Shown here one piece after another: positions 5,744-10,478 of a DNA stretch of 10,478 bases (position 1 is the first letter of the stretch; each line of letters starts with the position of its first letter). The stretch lies in the NCBI GenBank assembly GCA_964551295.1, contig CAZKDJ010000148.1, positions 1 to 10,478 of the forward strand, given 5' to 3'. The notes under the pieces are model-generated. The model made no database searches and had not been told where the DNA came from. It saw only the letters and a program-made list of their open reading frames with translations. A program made the translations under genes and the position numbers. This stretch comes from JAFGED01 sp964551295 (GTDB lineage: Bacteria > Chloroflexota > Anaerolineae > B4-G1).

Positions 5744-8674
5744 ATGAGCACGCCATCTATTCTGCAAAGACACTCGCGTTTTTCTGCCCTGCTGGTACTA
5801 TTAACCTCCGTTATCACCTGTGGCACGCTGAGGTCAATGGAGAACAACCAACCGCTCCCCTCCGCTATGCCATTCACTGTTTCTTCCACACCTCTGGCAC
5901 AGCTTTCTGTACTGGGAGAAGGCACGGTGAATGCCCTGGCCTGGTCGCCGGATGGTAAATGGATGGCGGTGGGCGGCTCTCTAGGCATTCACCTGTACGA
6001 TGCCGCGACGCTGCAGGAAGTGCGCTACGTCGAGACACGCGAGGCCGTCAGCGATCTCGTCTTTAGCCCTGACGGTCACACCCTGGCAGCAGCCAGTCAG
6101 TACACCACCCTCTCCCTGTGGGACGTTGATACAGGCCAGCCCTTCCAGGTCATCACAGAGACAGAGGCCATTGGGACTTTTCGCCTCAGTTCCGATGGGC
6201 GCACGCTGGCGACCGAGGGATACTATGGTGTACACGTGTGGGATATCGCCAGTGGCCGACTGGTGCGCACGTTGGGAGAAGAAGGGGTGCTTTGGAACAC
6301 CATCTCCTTTAGCCTGGACTCGTGCACGGCGTACGCAGAAGGTTCCGGACAGGTGGCAAGCGCATGGAAAGAGGTGGCAGGCGTATGGGATTTGAGCACA
6401 GGTGAATGGCTCTACACGCTTGAAAGCGCACCCGCTCATGACGTCGCCTTCAGCCCCGATGGCACGCTGCTTGCGGTTTCAAGCTATGCGACGGGCGAAT
6501 TCGATACGATCAAGGTCTTGGATGCGCGCACAGGCCGGCTCCTGAGCGCGCTGGATGGGCCATGGAACAGTCGCTTCCTGACTTTCAGCCCGGACGGGCG
6601 TCAGCTCGCGACCGGCAGCTCCGACAACGTCGTCCAAATATGGAACGTCACCACCGGTCAGGTGTTTCACACCCTTGGAGACCCGGCGTATAGCTCCAAA
6701 CCTGTGGCCTTCAGCCCAGACGGTCATTTCCTAGCAGTGTGGAGCGATGACTCCACGATGCAGTTGTGGGATACTGCTACCGGCCAGATCCAAGTCTTGT
6801 ACACGCTTCAAGACCTGGGCCGGCGGCCTTCGCCCGCCCTCAGCCCTGATGGACGCGTACTCGCGGTCTCGACCAACGTTGGACGAGGTGATGGAATCGA
6901 CATCCATCTGTTTGACGCACACACCGGCCAGATTCTGCGCACCTTCGAAAGTCAATTGCTAAACAGCATTGCACTCACCTCTGACGAGCGGCTCTTTGTA
7001 TCCCGGCCCGACGAGACCACGGCCTGGCGTTGGCACGCGGGGGTCCAGCATCTCGCGCTCCTGAACGCATTCCCCGGCTCGCGCCTCATGACCCTCAGCC
7101 CCGATGATCGGCAACTGGCACTAGTAGATGCGGGCGGACCTACTCAGGACTGGAATACGGACGAATCCATCCAGATCTGGGACACGGCCACCGGCCGGCC
7201 GACGCATACACTTGTAGAAGGCCCACGGGCAAGGGTAAGTGGGATGGCGTTCAGCCCTGACGGCAATCTACTCGCCTCTACTATGGTCACGTCGTCCAGA
7301 GCTCTCAGCCCGTCTCTGTTCTACGAGTCGTACAGCCCCGTACACCTGTGGGACGCAGAAACGGGCGCGCTGCTGGCCGTTCACAGAGGGTATCCGGAGG
7401 CCATCTCGCTGGAGACGTTCGCGACAGGGGAAAGGTTATTCACCACGCGATGCACTGGCGATAGTTGTTCGCGGCGCTCCTGCGACCTGGCAACGTGGGA
7501 CGTGGACGACCTCGTGTCGCGCGGCGACGACGCGGCGCCGCTCTGGTCCAACCGCGATTTCGATTTGCCTGTCCAGGACACGATGCTGAACCCCGATAGA
7601 ACAGTGGTGATCGCTTTGCTCCAGGACACGGGCTGCGGCCCCAGCAACGCCGCCGTCGTGGCGTGGGACGTGGAGACGGGCCGAAAGCTGCTGAACCTGT
7701 CATTCGATTTCAAGCGTCCCGTGAGCAGCATCGCGCTCAGCCCCGCCGGCACAGTTATCGCCGTCGGCACGCGTGATGGCTCGCTAGGTCAGTGGGATCT
7801 GCATACCGGGCAACGCCTGCACACGATCGAGGGGTTGACGTCCGGCGCGACCCGACTGGCATACAGCCCGGAAGGGCGCTGGCTCGCCTCGGGCAACGAC
7901 GACGGCAAGATACAGCTCTGGAGCACCCAGAGCGGCCAGCTCTTGCATACACAGGCTGGGCATACGCTGGCGATAACCGGTCTCCTATTCAGCCCGGACG
8001 GCCACACGCTCTACTCTGCCAGCGACGACGGCACGGCGCGGATATGGGAGATCGCTCCCGAAAGCCTCGCGGCGATCCAGGAGGCGCTGCCAATCACCAG
8101 CGTAGATTACGTCACACTGCCCATCGCTGCTTTTGCCAACGGCAGGGCCGGCTTCCAGTCGCCGCCGACGGGCTACGTCACACTGGAAGGCGTCCCTTTC
8201 CGGCTGTCAGACCAGGTCTTTAAGAGCCAGGCCTCGACCCCGCCATACGATTTCTACCCCACGAGTATTCTACTTGAGGAGAATATACCCCACGCGCAGA
8301 AGGTACACCTCCTGCTCAATACCGGCAACGGCTTCACCGAGTTCGATGGGCAAGCCATCGGCCAGGTCGTGGCCCACTGCAACGACACACCGACAGTAGT
8401 CGCCAATCTGCAACTGGGACAAGAAATCCGCGAGTGGCACGCGGCCGCCAACGTCGTCTCGACGGCCACCCATGCGCGCCAAGTGTGGAGCGGCTATATC
8501 TTAAGCACGCCCGATGAGACAGGCTACATTGATATGCTGAGTCTCGATCTACCGGCAGCGTGCCAGGAAGGCTGGCTCACAGCCATCGAGGTCATTGACA
8601 CTTCCTCCGACATCGTAAGCTCTCTCGATCCTGCGCTCAACCTCTTTGGCGCCACGGTCGAGTACCGACAGTGA
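5744..8674 (+). CDS. Large WD40-repeat lipoprotein with shared C-terminal domain
   Basis: This is a 976-residue predicted surface protein. The N-terminus has a signal with a hydrophobic core and VITCG at Cys26; Thr at -1 is not a textbook lipobox residue, but the CGT after it matches the neighbouring lipoproteins. Residues about 55-780 hold roughly fourteen to sixteen WD40-like units, recognised by recurring FSPDG-type turns and LWD/IWD strand ends. This suggests two seven- or eight-bladed propellers. One unit is broken by a Cys-rich stretch (Cys570, 575, 580, with Cys631 later). Residues about 785-976 repeat the C-terminal domain of the gene at 4804, including the Cys pair 879/940 spaced 61 residues and the SLDPALNLFG ending. 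WD40 propellers usually serve as protein-binding platforms; no enzymatic motif is visible. It has its own promoter C. Function is unknown, with a scaffold or ligand-sensing role on the cell surface most plausible. Confidence 0.9.
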   Translation: MSTPSILQRHSRFSALLVLLTSVITCGTLRSMENNQPLPSAMPFTVSSTPLAQLSVLGEGTVNALAWSPDGKWMAVGGSLGIHLYDAATLQEVRYVETREAVSDLVFSPDGHTLAAASQYTTLSLWDVDTGQPFQVITETEAIGTFRLSSDGRTLATEGYYGVHVWDIASGRLVRTLGEEGVLWNTISFSLDSCTAYAEGSGQVASAWKEVAGVWDLSTGEWLYTLESAPAHDVAFSPDGTLLAVSSYATGEFDTIKVLDARTGRLLSALDGPWNSRFLTFSPDGRQLATGSSDNVVQIWNVTTGQVFHTLGDPAYSSKPVAFSPDGHFLAVWSDDSTMQLWDTATGQIQVLYTLQDLGRRPSPALSPDGRVLAVSTNVGRGDGIDIHLFDAHTGQILRTFESQLLNSIALTSDERLFVSRPDETTAWRWHAGVQHLALLNAFPGSRLMTLSPDDRQLALVDAGGPTQDWNTDESIQIWDTATGRPTHTLVEGPRARVSGMAFSPDGNLLASTMVTSSRALSPSLFYESYSPVHLWDAETGALLAVHRGYPEAISLETFATGERLFTTRCTGDSCSRRSCDLATWDVDDLVSRGDDAAPLWSNRDFDLPVQDTMLNPDRTVVIALLQDTGCGPSNAAVVAWDVETGRKLLNLSFDFKRPVSSIALSPAGTVIAVGTRDGSLGQWDLHTGQRLHTIEGLTSGATRLAYSPEGRWLASGNDDGKIQLWSTQSGQLLHTQAGHTLAITGLLFSPDGHTLYSASDDGTARIWEIAPESLAAIQEALPITSVDYVTLPIAAFANGRAGFQSPPTGYVTLEGVPFRLSDQVFKSQASTPPYDFYPTSILLEENIPHAQKVHLLLNTGNGFTEFDGQAIGQVVAHCNDTPTVVANLQLGQEIREWHAAANVVSTATHARQVWSGYILSTPDETGYIDMLSLDLPAACQEGWLTAIEVIDTSSDIVSSLDPALNLFGATVEYRQ
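8098..8674 (+). repeat. Duplicated C-terminal domain module, copy 2
   Basis: This codes for residues about 785-976 of the WD40 protein and is homologous to 5057-5631. As in copy 1, similarity runs past the stop codon into the heptamer promoter that follows. Confidence 0.75.
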
Positions 8675-8750
8675 TGTTGCAAGATTGCAACACGCCGTTT
8701 CCAGGCTGTGACAACCCTGCTATACTCCTGTGACGCCCGTTCGCTACAAT
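8674..8750 (+). promoter_or_regulatory. PhoB-like direct-repeat promoter D (upstream of propeller lipoprotein)
   Basis: Heptamers are ATGTTGC (8674), TTGCAAC (8685), CCGTTTC (8695), CTGTGAC (8706), CTGCTAT (8717) and CTGTGAC (8728), with spacings 11, 10, 11, 11 and 11. The -10 box TACAAT is at 8745-8750, ten bases after the last heptamer. Phase, number and -10 distance equal promoter C exactly. Predicted transcript start is near 8757. Confidence 0.8.
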
Positions 8751-8777
8751 CCGGAGCAAATGACTACACCTTCCGAT

Positions 8778-8785
8778 AAAGGAGG
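8778..8785 (+). promoter_or_regulatory. Strong Shine-Dalgarno site deciding a GTG start
   Basis: AAAGGAGG is an excellent match to the anti-SD and lies five bases before GTG 8791. It fixes a GTG start for the propeller lipoprotein; no in-frame ATG nearby has a comparable site. Confidence 0.85.
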
Positions 8786-8790
8786 CCCCG

Positions 8791-9720
8791 GTGGAAATAC
8801 ATCCCGCCCTGCAAAGGTACTTCTGGCTATCGCTTCTGATCATACTGACCACGTCGGTCGCCATCTGCGGCGTGTCAAGCTCGGGAGTCGAACGCGCATC
8901 TACCGCCCTCGTGCCCGGCCCGCAGCCGGCCGCCACCGTCACCCTCACTCTGACACCGGCCCCTGCGTCCAGTGCCGGATGGACCTCGTACGCCAAAACC
9001 CTGCACGCCGTCACCGACCTGGCTTTCGACCACCGGGGTAACCTGTGGGCCGTCGCCCACCGCGGCGTGGCCAAGATAGACCCAAACACACACACGATCA
9101 CCCTGCTGCTGACCGACTATCACGTCAACGCCATTGCCATAGCGCCTGACGGCGCGGTGTGGGCTGGCACGCTCTACGATGGCGCCTTCCGCTTCGACGG
9201 AGAGCGGTGGACGCGTCACAGCCCTCCCTGGAGCCAGATCGACGACATCGCCATAGCCCCGGATGGCGATGTCTGGTTCGGCTCTCCCAGCCGCGTTTCC
9301 TCCTACATCGACTACTCCTCCCTCCCCGGTGGCGTCGCCCGCTTCGACGGCCTGTCTTGGACCGCCTACACCACCGACACCCTGCCCGCCCTGCAGAGCA
9401 TCGGCACCGTCGCCATAGGCCCTGATGGCGCGATATGGGCGGCCGGGGCTGGCAGCGTCGCCCGCTTCGATGGGGAGGCATGGACCGCCTATCCCACCGA
9501 TACGCTGCCGGACTTTTACATTCCCTCCATCGCCGTCACTCCCGGCGGCACACCCTGGGTCGCTACTCGCGAAGGTGTCGCAGCATTCGACGGTGAAATC
9601 TGGATCACCTATACCACTGCCGACGGCCTGACGAACAACCTGGTCAACGCCCTCACCGTGGCCCCCGATGGCAGCGTGTGGGCCGGCACCAGCGGCGGCG
9701 TCTCTCACTTTGATGGCTAG
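8791..9720 (+). CDS. Reg_prop-like beta-propeller lipoprotein, cut by an in-frame amber stop
   Basis: GTG start at 8791 after AAAGGAGG. The N-terminus has a hydrophobic signal (about residues 11-25) ending at Cys26 (VAICG). Ile at -1 is poor for signal peptidase II, though the position matches the other lipoproteins of the region. A Thr/Pro-rich linker leads to blades of about 40 residues with the pattern xIAxxPDGxVWxGTxxGVxxFDGxxWxxYTT, like the two-component-regulator propeller (Reg_prop) repeats. About six blades precede TAG at 9718-9720. The stop falls in FDG-stop-HW, where later blades read FDGQHW and FDGQRW, so TAG replaces CAG by one C-to-T change. The same frame then stays open to the window end. 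Either the protein is truncated at 309 residues, or the stop is an assembly error or is read through. The job is probably ligand or partner binding outside the cell; no catalytic motif is seen. Confidence 0.82.
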   Translation: MEIHPALQRYFWLSLLIILTTSVAICGVSSSGVERASTALVPGPQPAATVTLTLTPAPASSAGWTSYAKTLHAVTDLAFDHRGNLWAVAHRGVAKIDPNTHTITLLLTDYHVNAIAIAPDGAVWAGTLYDGAFRFDGERWTRHSPPWSQIDDIAIAPDGDVWFGSPSRVSSYIDYSSLPGGVARFDGLSWTAYTTDTLPALQSIGTVAIGPDGAIWAAGAGSVARFDGEAWTAYPTDTLPDFYIPSIAVTPGGTPWVATREGVAAFDGEIWITYTTADGLTNNLVNALTVAPDGSVWAGTSGGVSHFDG

Positions 9721-10478
9721 CACTGGACCAGCTACACCACCGAGGATGGCCTGGGGTGCAACAATGTCAAATCGATCACCATGGGGCCCGACGGCGCATT
9801 GTGGTTTGGCACCCTCGACGCCATCACCCGTTTCGACGGGACCGTTTGGACCACCTACAACACCAACGGGCCCGGAGGCATCACCATCTCCACTGCCGCG
9901 GCAGCCCCCGACGGCAGCGTGTGGTTCGGCACGCAGCAAGGGGGCGTGTCCCACTTTGACGGCCAGCATTGGACGAACTACACCGTCGCCGATGGTCTGA
10001 CGGACAACTGGATCGACACCCTCGCCGTGGCGCCCGATGGCAGCGTGTGGGTCGGCGCTGGCGCCGGGGTATCCCACTTCGACGGCCAGCGGTGGGACAG
10101 CACTCCTATCGACAGCGACCTGGAAAACGCTCGGGTGCGGTCGATTGGCCCAAGTCCCGACGGCACGGTGTGGATCGCCGTGACCGGCTACTCGACTGCC
10201 TCCGACGCGTACGTTGGAAAGGTATTGCACTTTGCACCTCAGACCGACGCCTGGACAACCTACGTCGATGGCCTGGTTGACCACCCCACCACCATCACCA
10301 CGGCCGCCGACGGCAGCGTGTGGGCCGGCGGCCACGGCGGCATCTCGCGATTCGATCCTTCGACAGGCTCAGGTCGCGGCGGGGAGACCTGGACCACGTA
10401 TACCATCGGGCACGGCCTTTCAGACAGCACCGTTCTGGCCATGACCCTGGCCCCCGATGGTAGTGTATACCTCAGCAC
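9721..10478 (+). pseudogene. Continuation of the propeller lipoprotein beyond the amber stop
   Basis: Frame 1 continues from the TAG without another stop for 252 codons and runs off the window. It encodes at least six further blades of the same type (GPDGALWFGT, APDGSVWFGT, APDGSVWVGA, SPDGTVWIAV, AADGSVWAGG, APDGSVYLS). Segments such as GGCAGCGTGTGG recur at about 9670, 9911, 10037 and 10312, so the array grew by duplication. The first in-frame ATG (9781) has no ribosome site, so independent translation looks unlikely. If the stop is an error, this belongs to one CDS starting at 8791. One blade carries a 24-base insertion at 10357-10380. Confidence 0.75.
10357..10380 (+). repeat. 24-base in-frame insertion containing a TTCGACAGGCTCAGG element
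   Basis: The blade reads ISRFD, then PSTGSGRG, then GETWTTYT. Removing the 24 bases restores the normal FDGETW found in other blades. The inserted DNA contains CCTTCGACAGGCTCAGG, which I recall as the core of a short repeat scattered through many bacterial genomes. It keeps the frame and adds a Gly/Ser-rich loop. Confidence 0.6.

Noticed and set aside
2255..8750. The spaced heptamers as a CRISPR-like or iteron array
   Set aside because: Units are seven bases at helical spacing, few per site, and always end 10 bp before a -10 box, which fits regulator sites and not CRISPR repeats or a replication origin.
8875..10335. 486-codon open frame on the - strand across the propeller gene
   Set aside because: It is the antisense shadow of the repeated blades, with low-complexity Gly/Val/His-rich repeats. 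It has no signal or domain, and codon logic favours the + strand.

Overview
The window carries a stretch of a GC-rich bacterial chromosome with every supported gene on the + strand. It opens with leucine-type decarboxylating dehydrogenases and then passes into a regulatory and lipoprotein region. High GC, WD40 and Reg_prop-like propeller lipoproteins, HEAT repeats and TATAAT-like -10 boxes would fit a Chloroflexota (Anaerolineae-like) genome. That assignment is inference from gene style only, since the window has no rRNA or other marker.

Positions 1-2260 hold the end of one 3-isopropylmalate dehydrogenase gene (leuB), a strong intrinsic terminator, a second complete leuB paralogue and a small cupin gene. 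The two LeuB copies differ at the residues that set cofactor choice. The first has the Lys-Tyr...Val pattern of NADP enzymes, and the second has the Asp-Ile...Ala pattern of NAD enzymes.

Positions 2255-4099 hold a compact two-component system: an OmpR/PhoB-family response regulator, and a two-TM histidine kinase with almost no extracytoplasmic sensor. The two genes overlap by one base.

Positions 4100-10478 hold four predicted surface lipoproteins: a short HEAT-repeat protein, a protein with an unrecognised C-terminal domain, a 976-aa WD40 protein ending in that same domain, and a Reg_prop-like propeller protein. The last has an in-frame amber stop, with its frame staying open to the window edge.

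The most interesting signal is in the intergenic DNA. Four gaps (before the regulator, the HEAT lipoprotein, the WD40 lipoprotein and the propeller lipoprotein) carry the same architecture: heptamers of the type CTGTAAC/CTGTCAT repeated every 10-11 bp, six deep, ending 10 bp upstream of a good -10 box. This is the layout of a PhoB-class Pho box, the kind of site bound by the regulator family encoded here. I read the region as a self-regulated two-component system driving a local regulon of modular, duplicated lipoproteins. Part of the C-terminal domain is homologous across its stop codon and into the following promoter, so domain and promoter seem to have been duplicated together.
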